This document shows positions 15,700 through 24,118 of a stretch of DNA of 64,000 nucleotides, piece after piece; position 1 is the stretch's first letter, and each line of letters starts with the position of its first letter. The DNA is taken from the IMG/VR virus record IMGVR_UViG_3300025168_000032, positions 62,001 through 126,000 of that record; one strand, written 5' to 3'. A program made the position numbers and the translations under genes. The notes under the pieces were generated by a model, which had not been told where the DNA came from, did no database searches, and saw only the letters and a list, made by a program, of their open reading frames with translations. This stretch comes from a virus.

Positions 15700-16507
15700 G
15701 AAAAGAAATACCGCTTTTCTTTATGAATGTCTTGTTAAAGAACTCACAAAAGCAATTGTTCGCAAGGACAAACAAAAGCGGCAAAACATTATTAAGATTA
15801 TAAAGGAGAGTTTTAAAAAAGACTCTGTCCTTAAGCAAGATTTGGATATTTACCGATCAATTCTTGAGGGTAAAAAAGTAAGCAAAGAATTCGCGATACG
15901 ACTTCTTGCTGAAACGAAGAAAGATTTCGAAAACATTGATAGAAAAATGGTCTTCAACCAGCAAACTGTATTAATTAAAGAGATTAACGAGACACTGTCG
16001 CCAACAGCATTTGCTAATTTTATCTCAAACTACAAAGATATGGCATCAATTGGGGCATATCTAAACTCCAAACTTAAAGCGAAGAATCGTATTCTTGTTG
16101 AAGGCCGCTTGATTCAATCGATGTCAACGGAGAAAAGCGAAAAACGCGATCTTTCTCATGTCGACAACCTCACATACAAGACATTTACTAATAAATTTAA
16201 TAAAACTTATGGCAATAGCCTAAGAAGAGAGCAGAAAGATCTTTTAATGAATTATATTATTTCATTCTCTGATAACGGCTTGGGTCTTAAATCGTTCTTA
16301 AACGAGGAAATTTCGCGTCTTAAGATTAACCTACACGAATGTACCAAAACGCAAAAAATAGCAAAAAATGAGGCGTTTTTAGCCAAAACAAAGCAAGTTT
16401 TGAATAAACTTGAGAATTTTAAAAACACTCCAATTACAGAAGAAGTAGTTAAGGATGTATTTTTAATTCAGAATCTTGTTGCGGAGGTATCAAACAATGC
16501 CAGTTAA
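15686..16507 (+). CDS. Unknown helical protein downstream of portal
   Basis: A 273-residue Lys-rich, predominantly helical protein starting MKHNKKRNTAFLYECLVKEL, with GGAG 10 bases before the ATG. It contains KMVFNQQTVLIKEINETLSP, LKAKNRILVEGRLIQSM and a C-terminal coiled region. I do not recognise a named family, though similarly placed proteins occur after the portal in marine T4-like phages (from memory). Position between portal and protease, where T4 carries gp67/gp68 prohead core genes, makes a prohead core or assembly role plausible but unproven. Confidence 0.6.
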   Translation: MKHNKKRNTAFLYECLVKELTKAIVRKDKQKRQNIIKIIKESFKKDSVLKQDLDIYRSILEGKKVSKEFAIRLLAETKKDFENIDRKMVFNQQTVLIKEINETLSPTAFANFISNYKDMASIGAYLNSKLKAKNRILVEGRLIQSMSTEKSEKRDLSHVDNLTYKTFTNKFNKTYGNSLRREQKDLLMNYIISFSDNGLGLKSFLNEEISRLKINLHECTKTQKIAKNEAFLAKTKQVLNKLENFKNTPITEEVVKDVFLIQNLVAEVSNNAS

Positions 16508-17075
16508 GGTAAATATAAACTCTGATGATGTTAATATTAAAGTGAAAGAAACGATTAAAATTAATATACAAAATAGCAACAAACAAATGCTTGAATTTCA
16601 ATTGATGATGAGGGAAGCGTTAAATGGAGATCTTATGATCTTTGACCACTCTGACATCGATATCGTTGTTATGACTGAAAAGAAAAAAGTTGTGGCCTTT
16701 GCTAAAGACCTAATGACAGAAATCGTATATGGCGCAGAGAGTCGCTTATTTGACCACCTAAAAAAGACAGGGATTATCGCTTACGATTCTATACAAGGTG
16801 GAAACGTTTATGGTTCCCTTGAGGCGAAGATTCATGAGGCTAAAAAAGCTGACGGTATTAAAGCCACTTTATACGAAATAAGTCAATGGATTGATAGCGA
16901 AAGACCATACATGAAATCGTCCAAAGGCCATGATGATATGATGGACGATTTCGTTCTAGACCCGAATGACGAAAGGTCAACAGAGTTTGGCGAAGTGCCA
17001 CACGAAGAAGAGAAGGGCTCCATTAAGCAGCATGGCTTGTTTGCCCCTTACATGTACGGCAGATACATATATTAG
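16497..17075 (+). CDS. Unknown conserved protein in head-gene operon
   Basis: A 192-residue protein from ATG 16497, nine bases after GGAGG and overlapping the previous gene by 11 bases. It begins MPVKVNINSDDVNIKVKET, followed by a strand-rich domain with DLMIFDHSDIDIVVMTEKKK and a helical half with QGGNVYGSLEAKI, and ends with an acidic stretch and FAPYMYGRYIY. No signal peptide or membrane segment. The family is not recognised; the surrounding genes make it a candidate prohead or virion component. Confidence 0.55.
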   Translation: MPVKVNINSDDVNIKVKETIKINIQNSNKQMLEFQLMMREALNGDLMIFDHSDIDIVVMTEKKKVVAFAKDLMTEIVYGAESRLFDHLKKTGIIAYDSIQGGNVYGSLEAKIHEAKKADGIKATLYEISQWIDSERPYMKSSKGHDDMMDDFVLDPNDERSTEFGEVPHEEEKGSIKQHGLFAPYMYGRYIY

Positions 17076-17083
17076 GAGACTAA

Positions 17084-17389
17084 GTGGACTTAATCTATTT
17101 TATTCTTGCTGCATACGGTATGACATTTATGTTGGTATACGGCAAGATATTTGAAGACATTCGACCCAAGAAAGATTACACAAAAAAGTGGAATACTTTG
17201 TGGCATTGCCCTTTATGTGTTTCTTTCCATGTGGGGTGGTTGTTAGTACTCTTGTCGCCGTACACGAGTCTTTGGAATTATGAAATTACTTTTGCTAATA
17301 TGTTCTTAATGGGTTGCTTGTCGGCAGGCACAAGCTATTTCCTATCTATGGTAGTTAAAGACGATGGAATACAAATAAAAAAGACTTGA
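17084..17389 (+). CDS. Small membrane protein, intact copy
   Basis: A 101-residue membrane protein starting at GTG 17084 after AGGAG (17074-17078). It has an N-terminal hydrophobic helix (LIYFILAAYGMTFMLVYG), a C-P-L-C pair at the start of the second segment, hydrophobic stretches VGWLLVLL and ANMFLMGCLSAGTSYFLSMV, and ends KDDGIQIKKT. The C-terminal half is strikingly similar to the truncated copy at 18202-18384 on the other side of the homing endonuclease. Related small membrane proteins occur in marine phages without assigned function. Confidence 0.65.
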   Translation: MDLIYFILAAYGMTFMLVYGKIFEDIRPKKDYTKKWNTLWHCPLCVSFHVGWLLVLLSPYTSLWNYEITFANMFLMGCLSAGTSYFLSMVVKDDGIQIKKT

Positions 17390-17407
17390 GTAAAAACCCA
17401 ACCAAAG

Positions 17408-17416
17408 ACTATTTAC
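17408..17416 (+). promoter_or_regulatory. Late-promoter motif ACTATTTAC before homing endonuclease
   Basis: Exact match to the ACTATTTAY late motif, 18 bases before the ATG at 17435. It may be a genuine promoter brought with, or captured by, the endonuclease gene. Confidence 0.55.
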
Positions 17417-17434
17417 TATTGTGAGGGTTTGAGA

Positions 17435-18202
17435 ATGAAGTCTGGTATTTATATTATTAAAAATTTGCTAAATGGTAAAGTTTATGTAGGAAGTGCTGTT
17501 TCCATCAAGAAGCGGTGGACAAGGCACAAACACCAACTCAACAAAAACAAACACCACTCAGAGCATTTACAGAGATCTTGGAACAAGTATGGAAAAGATA
17601 ACTTTTCTTTTGAAGTGCTACAAGTGGTAGCAAATAAGAAAGATTTAATTTTTGAAGAGCAAAGGCATATAGATAGGCTCAAATCATATGATAGAAAATT
17701 TGGATACAACATTAGTCCCACAGCAGGCTCTTCGTTGGGAGTAAAACACACGGATGAAATGAAAAGAAAGGTCTCAATGGCCAACAAGGGCAAAAAGATT
17801 TCCTCAGAAACAAGGAGAAAGATGTCTTTATCAAAAATGGGAGAAAGAAATCCCATGCATAAGTATGTTTACTCAAAAGAACAAAAGAAGAAAATGTCCG
17901 AAAGGAATTCTGGGAAAGGAAATCCATTTTATGGCAAGAGGCATTCTGCTGAAACAAGAAAGAAAATATCTGAAACACCCAGAAAAAAATATAAACCAAA
18001 AACAAAACAACATATCGATAAAATAACAGAAGCCAGTATCGAAACAAGAAGAAACAAGTCTAAACTAAATGAAGAGGCTGTCATCGAGATAAGAAGACTG
18101 AGAGAGGAAGAGAAAATGAAAATAAAAGATATAGCACAAAAATTTAACCTTCAAACGGGCCACGTTGGTAAAATATGCCGTTATGAAATTTGGAAAGTTT
18201 AG
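17435..18202 (+). CDS. GIY-YIG homing endonuclease
   Basis: A 255-residue endonuclease of the GIY-YIG type. The catalytic domain opens with KSGIYIIKNLLNGKVYVGSA and a following R in KKRWTRHK; the conserved glutamate is in IFEEQRHID (~74-78). Several NUMOD3-type DNA-binding segments follow (KHTDEMKRKVSMANKGKK, SETRRKMSLSKMGERNP, GNPFYGKRHSAETRKK), then a C-terminal helix-turn-helix (NEEAVIEIRRL through HVGKICRYEIWKV). I chose ATG 17435, seven bases after GTGAGGG, over the in-frame TTG at 17429. It is a selfish element inserted between an intact small membrane gene and a truncated paralogue of it, and is likely active since the frame is intact. Confidence 0.9.
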   Translation: MKSGIYIIKNLLNGKVYVGSAVSIKKRWTRHKHQLNKNKHHSEHLQRSWNKYGKDNFSFEVLQVVANKKDLIFEEQRHIDRLKSYDRKFGYNISPTAGSSLGVKHTDEMKRKVSMANKGKKISSETRRKMSLSKMGERNPMHKYVYSKEQKKKMSERNSGKGNPFYGKRHSAETRKKISETPRKKYKPKTKQHIDKITEASIETRRNKSKLNEEAVIEIRRLREEEKMKIKDIAQKFNLQTGHVGKICRYEIWKV

Positions 18203-18384
18203 GTTTTTGGGTTGGGTGTTTCTTATTTTTGATAAATGGTTTCACTGAACTATTTACTTTCGAGTATTCAATCGCAAATATGTTTATATGCGGATGCATC
18301 TCAGCCGGAACCTCCTACTTTCTATCAATGACTGTAAAAGATGAAGGCATAAATATTAACCATATAGGAGTTGGTCATGACTAA
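18202..18384 (+). pseudogene. 3' fragment of a paralogue of the membrane gene at 17084
   Basis: The reading frame from 18202 gives GFWVGCFLFLINGFTELF, then ANMFICGCISAGTSYFLSM and VKDEGININ. It aligns with the C-terminal half of the 17084-17389 protein (ANMFLMGCLSAGTSYFLSM, VKDDGIQI). No ATG start lies in front of the homology; only a TTG (18190) inside the endonuclease gene. The N-terminal half, including the first helix, is missing. I read it as the remnant of a second copy cut by arrival of the endonuclease. Confidence 0.75.
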
Positions 18385-18430
18385 GAAATGGATGCTTCAA
18401 CCAGTAAGACGTTGCTGTAGCGGAAGCTGA
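18377..18430 (+). CDS. Possible 17-residue peptide
   Basis: ATG 18377 follows AGGAG (18366-18370) and reads MTKKWMLQPVRRCCSGS before a stop just ahead of a terminator. It overlaps the end of the truncated membrane gene. The good ribosome binding site is suggestive, but the peptide is very short and may be a remnant or chance. Confidence 0.25.
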   Translation: MTKKWMLQPVRRCCSGS

Positions 18431-18433
18431 CTC

Positions 18434-18457
18434 GTGGGGGTAGCGCCCCCACTTTTT
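18434..18457 (+). terminator. Rho-independent terminator
   Basis: GTGGGGG (18434-18440), five-base loop TAGCG, CCCCCAC (18446-18452), then TTTTT. It ends the unit that includes the endonuclease and separates it from the 18477 gene. Confidence 0.9.
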
Positions 18458-18476
18458 ACTTTTAAGGAACCCCAAA

Positions 18477-18848
18477 ATGAAACTAACAGCAAAATTATTG
18501 AGAGAAATGATTAAAAAAGAATTAAAAGAGGCATATCAACAAGGCCTTTTCGGTGGCGAAACCAAGGTACAGCCAGTATCTCCCTCCCCCGAGAGTCCCC
18601 CGGTAGTCGTAGAACCTTGGCAAAAGCTTGAGAATCTAGCAAGAATGACAAATAAAGAGTTTATGGATTTGAACCTTGGCTTGAAAATGGTTCGCAAACT
18701 TTATAAACTTCACCCGAACTGGAATATCGGTGATGATGTGCCAAAAATAACACAAATTATTCCAATGCACGGTGGTACAATTGAAGTCGTATTTTCAGAT
18801 GGAAAGCAAGAGGTGTTGAGCCCACAAACCTATTATCGTGGCAATTAG
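18477..18848 (+). CDS. Unknown protein with recurrent N-terminal helix tag
   Basis: A 123-residue protein just after the terminator, with AAGGAAC before the ATG. It opens MKLTAKLLREMIKKELKEAY, the same kind of amphipathic helix as at 1648 and 8564, followed by a Pro/Ser-rich linker (~33-45) and a small domain with NLARMTNKEFMDLN, IIPMHGGTIEVVFSDGK and an end LSPQTYYRGN. Function unknown. It lies directly before the prohead protease gene, so a prohead core or packaged protein is a reasonable guess. Confidence 0.6.
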   Translation: MKLTAKLLREMIKKELKEAYQQGLFGGETKVQPVSPSPESPPVVVEPWQKLENLARMTNKEFMDLNLGLKMVRKLYKLHPNWNIGDDVPKITQIIPMHGGTIEVVFSDGKQEVLSPQTYYRGN

Positions 18849-18857
18849 GAGAATACT

Positions 18858-19481
18858 ATGGCTAAAAAACTTTTAACAGAATTTTACGAACTTTGCAAAG
18901 ATGGTATATGCCAAGATCTTTTAACTGAGCGAGAAAAGAGAGAAGTGTCCAATGGTACCGTTTATCTATCAGGGAGAATGCAAACCTGTGAAATGAAAAA
19001 CGGTAATGGGAGAATTTATCCTTGCGATGTTCTTAGAAAAGAAGTGCAAAATTATCAAAATGTTATTAAAGACAACAGGGCCTTGGGAGAATTAGACCAC
19101 CCAGATGATTCCATAATCAACCTCAGAAACGTATCCCACGTTATAACAGACATGTGGTGGGAAGGAAAAGATGTAATGGGTAAGATAAAGATCCTTGATA
19201 CACCATCTGGTAATATTCTAAAAGGACTTGTCGAGTCTGGTATAAAGCTTGGTATATCAAGTCGGGGCCTCGGCTCTGTAAAGGAAAGCCGTGAAGGCAC
19301 CATTGTTCAAGAAGATTTTGAACTAATTTGTTTCGACATTGTATCCGAACCTTCAACACCTGACGCTTATATGTATCCTAAAAACCAACAAAGTGAGTCA
19401 CCAAAGATGTACGAAAGCAAAATAAAGCGGAAGAGTGATCTAATTATTGATGATTTGTTTAACAAAATTTTGAGAGACTAA
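18858..19481 (+). CDS. 21: Prohead protease, T4 gp21-like
   Basis: A 207-residue serine protease that matures the prohead by cutting scaffold, capsid N-terminus and core proteins. The family core is clear: GRMQTCEMKNGNGRIYP, the catalytic His in GELDHP (H81), the nucleophile in LGISSRGLGSV (S134 or S135) and FDIVSEPSTPDA (~159-170). Length matches T4 gp21 (212). AGGAG precedes the ATG. Its own helix-rich C-terminus may be removed by self-cleavage as in T4. The stop is directly followed by the next ATG. Confidence 0.92.
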   Translation: MAKKLLTEFYELCKDGICQDLLTEREKREVSNGTVYLSGRMQTCEMKNGNGRIYPCDVLRKEVQNYQNVIKDNRALGELDHPDDSIINLRNVSHVITDMWWEGKDVMGKIKILDTPSGNILKGLVESGIKLGISSRGLGSVKESREGTIVQEDFELICFDIVSEPSTPDAYMYPKNQQSESPKMYESKIKRKSDLIIDDLFNKILRD

Positions 19482-19909
19482 TGAATAAAAACGAAATTAA
19501 AAAAATACTAAAGCCTTTAATCAAAGAATGCATAAAAGAAGTTGTATTCGAAGAAAAGGGAGCCTTATCACATATAATAAGTGAAGTTGTTGACGGCTTA
19601 CATTTAACTAAAAAACAAGTGGTAACAGAATCACTGCCGGAAAAGAACCTACAGCCGGAATACACTTCACGGAAGAAAGTCAATCACGCTCTCAAAGAGC
19701 ATAAGAAGAAACTTTTAGACGCAATTGGCGCTGAAGCATACGGTGGAATCAACATTTTTGAAGGTACAACTCCTGCGCCTTCTCCTGCTGGAAATGGTAA
19801 TCAGGGGGCATTATCTGGTTTAGACCCAAAAGATCCGGGGGTTGATATATCAAATATATTTGGAAACAAATCTTCTACAATATTTAACAAAATGATGGGA
19901 AAGAAATAA
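19481..19909 (+). CDS. Unknown prohead-region protein
   Basis: A 142-residue protein starting right after the protease. The N-terminus (MNKNEIKKILKPLIKECIKE, then VVFEEKG) loosely resembles the helix tag of other proteins here. The middle has KKVNHALKEHKKKLLDAIGAEAYGG, then a Pro/Gly/Ala-rich linker and a C-terminal IFGNKSSTIFNKMMGKK. No known family. Its position between the protease and bS21 genes suggests an assembly or packaged protein. Confidence 0.55.
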   Translation: MNKNEIKKILKPLIKECIKEVVFEEKGALSHIISEVVDGLHLTKKQVVTESLPEKNLQPEYTSRKKVNHALKEHKKKLLDAIGAEAYGGINIFEGTTPAPSPAGNGNQGALSGLDPKDPGVDISNIFGNKSSTIFNKMMGKK

Positions 19910-20115
19910 TGGCTACAAATCTAGTCGTCTATCCAAGGCGAAATGAAAATATAGAACGAGTTATCAAGCGATTTAGCAAGAAAATAAAAAAACTTGGTAT
20001 TCTCGACGATTACAGAGATAAGCAAAGTTACATGAAGCCCTCTGAAAAAAGAAGGAGAGCCAAAAAGCGCTCCGACAGAAGACGAGCAAAAGAACTCGCA
20101 AAACAAAAAAGATAA
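19909..20115 (+). CDS. rpsU: Ribosomal protein bS21 homologue
   Basis: A 68-residue, highly basic protein. RRNENIERVIKRFSKKIKKL, then GILDDYRDKQSYMKPSEKRR and a KKRSDRRRAKELAKQKR tail align with bacterial bS21, which binds the 30S platform near the Shine-Dalgarno helix and affects initiation. bS21 is one of the ribosomal proteins most often carried by phages (established observation). The gene overlaps the previous stop by one base and is the last of the head unit before the fibre promoter. It could replace host bS21 and favour phage mRNAs. Confidence 0.85.
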   Translation: MATNLVVYPRRNENIERVIKRFSKKIKKLGILDDYRDKQSYMKPSEKRRRAKKRSDRRRAKELAKQKR

Positions 20116-20123
20116 CTATTTAT
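20115..20123 (+). promoter_or_regulatory. Late-promoter motif ACTATTTAT before fibre genes
   Basis: Exact match to ACTATTTAY, right after the bS21 stop and 34 bases before the ATG at 20158; GGAG follows at 20143-20146. Starts the fibre unit 20158-26393. Confidence 0.65.
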
Positions 20124-20157
20124 ATAAGAATTTCAAAAGAATTGGAGAAAATGATCA

Positions 20158-20601
20158 ATGTCATCAAATTTTAAATACACAAGCGGGCTAAGAAATGTTG
20201 GGTCCTATCAAATTTCAGGCCACCCTTTTATGAGTGGCTCAACCATCGGAGCAAACAAATGCCAACTAATTGAGTTCCCATATGTTTGTAGATCAATAAC
20301 AGTAATCAATACTGGTGCGACTAACGATATGAGAATACATTTTCAAAGTGGATCTGGGACAACGGCAATTACCGTTCCCGGTGCTACTGGTGAGCAAACT
20401 ATTGATTCTGCCTGTGATGTTTTTGCAACATTTCACTTCGTAACTGTTCCAAAAGGTGATGGTTCTGTTACACTAGATGTAAAATCAAAGAACGTGTACC
20501 TTTCATCCGTTGATGGTTCGACATATGAAATTTTCGCTGAATTAACATCAATCCCGGTAGGGTCAATGTATCATTTGACTGGATCTGGGGTAACGGAGTA
20601 A
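20158..20601 (+). CDS. Structural protein at head of fibre operon
   Basis: A 147-residue strand-rich protein: NVGSYQISGHPFMSG, IEFPYVCRSITVINTG, and a series of beta strands ending VGSMYHLTGSGVTE. Proteins with the SYQ(I/V)SG and IEFPxVxxxITV pattern occur as virion proteins in marine myoviruses (from memory). It is not obviously a long fibre; a small adaptor or decoration role is possible. Located between the late promoter and the giant repeat fibre. Confidence 0.6.
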   Translation: MSSNFKYTSGLRNVGSYQISGHPFMSGSTIGANKCQLIEFPYVCRSITVINTGATNDMRIHFQSGSGTTAITVPGATGEQTIDSACDVFATFHFVTVPKGDGSVTLDVKSKNVYLSSVDGSTYEIFAELTSIPVGSMYHLTGSGVTE

Positions 20602-20605
20602 GACT

Positions 20606-23600
20606 ATGGGAAATTTTAAAGCATCACCATCGGCATTAGGCGCTAGCGCAACAGTTACCAATATTACTGTTGACGGAGACGTAACATTAGATGACGGTGG
20701 ATCAATAAAAGAAGCCGGAGGTGTTGCTGCAATCACAGTCGATGGCTCTGGTCACGTTACTAAGCTAGGCCAATCGACCTCAACAAGCGGCTATTTCCTT
20801 AAATGGGATGGCTCAAAGAGCGTCTGGGCTAGTGTTTCATCTGGTGGTGGAGCCGACACGGGCACTGCCAACACCTTTACAGAAGGACAGGTAGTCTCTA
20901 AAGATACAGATGGAGAACTTATTGCCCTCAAGCTTGTGAATCAGAGTGACGCTAATAACACTACTGGTATTGTCTCTATACAATTTGATCTTGAAGACAC
21001 TGGTGGAACCGCTGTTGACGCTGCTAAAATAGCCGTAAAGAAAGAAGCGGCATTTACAGCAACAGCAGGAACGCAAGATTCCAATATGGTGTTTTCAACC
21101 TCCCTTAACGGGACCTTGACGGAGCAAATGACATTAGATAGTGCTGGTACTCTCACATGTGATGCTGGTGTAACAGTTGGATCAACAGTTATAACTGATG
21201 ATTCGATTGTGATGACTCCTTCTTCTGGCGATACAGCAACAATTGCTGCCGGGGCGAATGGAACACTCACAGTGACAACTGTCGATGCAGGTGGAACCGC
21301 TGCGAATGTTGGTTTTGTTGTAGATGGGGCTTTTGATATTGATGCTGCGGGAGCGGTAACAATAGACGGCTCAGCAATTACAATTGGTGGCGACTCTGAT
21401 GTCGCACTCGACATTGATTCTTCAACTCTTGATATTGATGCTTCTGGGTTGGTCACCATTGATTCTGTTGGTTTGTCTATTGACTCGGCAGGGATCGCAG
21501 CAAACATAACATCTACAACAGACGGCGCCGCTGAGGACTTTACTATTTCTTTAGCAGGTGCCACAGACTCAAGCCTGATCCTATCCTCAACTGGTACAGG
21601 TGCAGACGCTTTACAGATTAGCACTTCTGCTGGTGGAATTGATATTACAGCAACGGGGAATGCAGCAGGAGAGGATATTGATATATCTTCAGCAGCTTCA
21701 ATTAACCTTACAGCTACAGAGGATGCCGCGAACGCAATTTATTTAAGAGCAAATGGCGGCTCATCCGAAACAATTAATATTCATTCCGATCAAGGAACGG
21801 GCGAAGGAGAAAGTGCTTCAATCGTGGTTCAGTCTGATGATGGTGGTATCGCAATTGTTGGTAATGACGCCAAGGATGTATCCATCGATGGTGGTCAACT
21901 TCTTCTTACAAGTGCCCACAATGTCACTAATTCAATTTATTTAAGAGCGAACGCTGGTACTGACGAAACAATCGTAATTCATTCAGATCAGGGAACTGGT
22001 GAAGGTAATGCAAATGCCTCAGTTGAGTTAGTATCAGATGTGGGTGGTATTTGCCTTACAGCCACTGGGTTGACGGGTGTAATGACTGACGGAAATTCCG
22101 ATGCAGCCATTCAGATGCATGCTGCTGCTGGTGGTGTTGGTATCAGATCAACCGCAAACTTAGAAGGGGCTATTCAGATCGAAGCTGATGGTGGAGCTAA
22201 TGAAACGATTTCAATCCACTCAGATCAGGGAACTGGTGTAAACGCAAAGGCTGGATCGACAGACGCATCAATCAATCTAATTTCTGATGCTGGTGGTATA
22301 GGTCTTTATTCTGGAATCAACGCTGACAACGCTATTGCCCTTGAAGCTAATGGTGGTGCGAATGAGACAATTCAAATTCGCTCCAATCAGGGAACCGGTG
22401 TTGCAACCGCAGATATTGCCAATGTCGTAAATGCCTCAATCGCGCTAGTATCTGACGTTGGTGGGGTTGGCTTGGGCTCTGCTTTTAATGGCGATAACGC
22501 TATAAGACTTGAAGCAGATGGCGGAGTTAACGAAACAATCGTAATTCACTCTAACCAAGGAACTGGTGAAGATCACCAAAACTCCTCTATCTTATTAGTT
22601 TCTGATGTCGGCGGTGTTGGTATCACGGCAACTGGCCTTACTGGCGTAATGACTGATACCAACTCTGACGCAGCAGTTCAATTGACAGCATTGGCTGGTG
22701 GTATCGGTCTCCGAACTACATCAAATCTTGCTGGTGCTATCCAGATTGAAGCTGACGGTGGAGCTAACGAAACGATTATTATTAAAGCAGATCAAAGTAC
22801 AGTTGATGGCGCAGCGGCTGCTGGTGCTATACAACTTCTCTCAGACGTTGGAGGGATAGGTCTTTCATGGAATGATTCCAAAGATCTCTGGGCCGAGGGC
22901 GGTAGAGCAATTGTAGTTGCAAACGAAGATGCAGCAGATTGTATTTTGTTACACGCAGATGCTGGGACCTCGCAAACAATTAGAATGCTTAACGATGCTG
23001 GCACAAACGCTGCTGCCATTGGTATAACGTCTACCGCTGGTGGAATTACTCTTGCCTCTGGGGCTGATACTACTGTTAACGGGATTACCGTATCTGCATC
23101 TCAAACAACCAAAAAAGCAATGGTGTTGACAGCAGACAGTGTGACTACTGGTAAAGGATTAGAAATCAGCACAGATGCTTTGACAACTGGCAAGTCGGTT
23201 GAAGTTAAAAGTTCGAGCAATAACCTTGACGGTGCAAAACTTTTAGATATTGAAGCAGATAGCACTTCAACAGACGATTACACCATGGTAAGAATCAAAA
23301 AGTCAACTTCTAACGCTTCTGACTCAAATGCAATCATTGGTTTGGATGTTGATTTTAACGCAACGGCTGGTACTGCCGCTCGCGCAGTTAAAATTGATTC
23401 AGAACAAACAACAGGAGTTGTAGTCGAATTAAATGCAGACGGAGTTACCACTGGTAAGGCTTTGGAGCTTAGCGCAGATGCTCTAACAAGCGGTACCGCT
23501 TTAGACATTACTTGTACTGGTACTGCTTTAGATGATGGAACACTTGTCAGCGTAAATGCCAGTGGAAACACAGGTAGCGATGTGAATAATCTTGTTCATA

Positions 23601-24103
23601 TTAAAAACGACCATGCTAGCTCGACTGGTACTGTTCCGCTTCTAGTTCACCAAGATTCAACTGGTGACATTATTAAAGCACTATATGGTGCTAACGGGGC
23701 TGGATGGTCACTAAAAATGAAAGAAGTGTCTATAACACTAGCCACTGACGCTACTACTACAGATTCAAGCGGCTTTTTCCCAGCAAATGCTATTCCTTTA
23801 GCAATATCAATTTTGGTTACTACTCAAATTGATAGTAACAAACATATTATTAAAATTGGAACAAGTACTTTCCCCGGCCTCGTCGGTAACACTGGCGGTT
23901 CGGATTTGGGAGATAATGTTTTAGAGCAGCAAAACGACGTTCTTACATTTGCGGTTCACGGGTCAAACGACAACTTTAGTGGGGCTGCTGGAATCGGCAC
24001 CGCACAACATCTTCGTTTAACTTTAAATGGCACCCCCAGTGCTGGGGTAGTCAGGGCAACATTGTGGTATTGGCAGCTATTTGTTGACACGACACACGAC
24101 TAA
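20606..24103 (+). CDS. Large repetitive tail-fibre/adhesin protein
   Basis: A 1165-residue, Ala/Gly/Thr/Asp-rich protein of beta-helix type. A conserved core of about seven units, each with A-(N/D)-G-G-x-(N/S)-E-T-I-x-I-x-S-(D/N)-Q-G-T-G followed by S-x-x-L-(V/I)-S-D-V-G-G-(I/V)-G-L, runs through residues ~375-800. A second repeat type with TTGKxLE(I/L)S and DALTTGK lies at ~835-960. The C-terminus (~1040-1165) is a distinct globular-looking domain. The pattern fits a long trimeric fibre for host binding. The repeats are divergent in DNA, so it is an old expansion. ATG 20606 follows the previous stop by four bases. Confidence 0.8.
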   Translation: MGNFKASPSALGASATVTNITVDGDVTLDDGGSIKEAGGVAAITVDGSGHVTKLGQSTSTSGYFLKWDGSKSVWASVSSGGGADTGTANTFTEGQVVSKDTDGELIALKLVNQSDANNTTGIVSIQFDLEDTGGTAVDAAKIAVKKEAAFTATAGTQDSNMVFSTSLNGTLTEQMTLDSAGTLTCDAGVTVGSTVITDDSIVMTPSSGDTATIAAGANGTLTVTTVDAGGTAANVGFVVDGAFDIDAAGAVTIDGSAITIGGDSDVALDIDSSTLDIDASGLVTIDSVGLSIDSAGIAANITSTTDGAAEDFTISLAGATDSSLILSSTGTGADALQISTSAGGIDITATGNAAGEDIDISSAASINLTATEDAANAIYLRANGGSSETINIHSDQGTGEGESASIVVQSDDGGIAIVGNDAKDVSIDGGQLLLTSAHNVTNSIYLRANAGTDETIVIHSDQGTGEGNANASVELVSDVGGICLTATGLTGVMTDGNSDAAIQMHAAAGGVGIRSTANLEGAIQIEADGGANETISIHSDQGTGVNAKAGSTDASINLISDAGGIGLYSGINADNAIALEANGGANETIQIRSNQGTGVATADIANVVNASIALVSDVGGVGLGSAFNGDNAIRLEADGGVNETIVIHSNQGTGEDHQNSSILLVSDVGGVGITATGLTGVMTDTNSDAAVQLTALAGGIGLRTTSNLAGAIQIEADGGANETIIIKADQSTVDGAAAAGAIQLLSDVGGIGLSWNDSKDLWAEGGRAIVVANEDAADCILLHADAGTSQTIRMLNDAGTNAAAIGITSTAGGITLASGADTTVNGITVSASQTTKKAMVLTADSVTTGKGLEISTDALTTGKSVEVKSSSNNLDGAKLLDIEADSTSTDDYTMVRIKKSTSNASDSNAIIGLDVDFNATAGTAARAVKIDSEQTTGVVVELNADGVTTGKALELSADALTSGTALDITCTGTALDDGTLVSVNASGNTGSDVNNLVHIKNDHASSTGTVPLLVHQDSTGDIIKALYGANGAGWSLKMKEVSITLATDATTTDSSGFFPANAIPLAISILVTTQIDSNKHIIKIGTSTFPGLVGNTGGSDLGDNVLEQQNDVLTFAVHGSNDNFSGAAGIGTAQHLRLTLNGTPSAGVVRATLWYWQLFVDTTHD

Positions 24104-24118
24104 TAATAGGATTTAATA

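Noticed and set aside
18246-18256. ACTATTTAC inside the truncated membrane gene
   Set aside because: It codes for conserved residues of the fragment and no gene start lies at a suitable distance, so it is treated as a chance occurrence.
18361-18476. Possible tRNA in the gap after the homing endonuclease
   Set aside because: No cloverleaf or CCA-type end is visible; the stem present is a terminator. No convincing tRNA was seen anywhere in the window, though a proper covariance search was not possible.
21720-23000. Regularly spaced repeats that might suggest a CRISPR array
   Set aside because: The repeats are in frame, differ at many bases and code for a repeating peptide, so they are fibre repeats.
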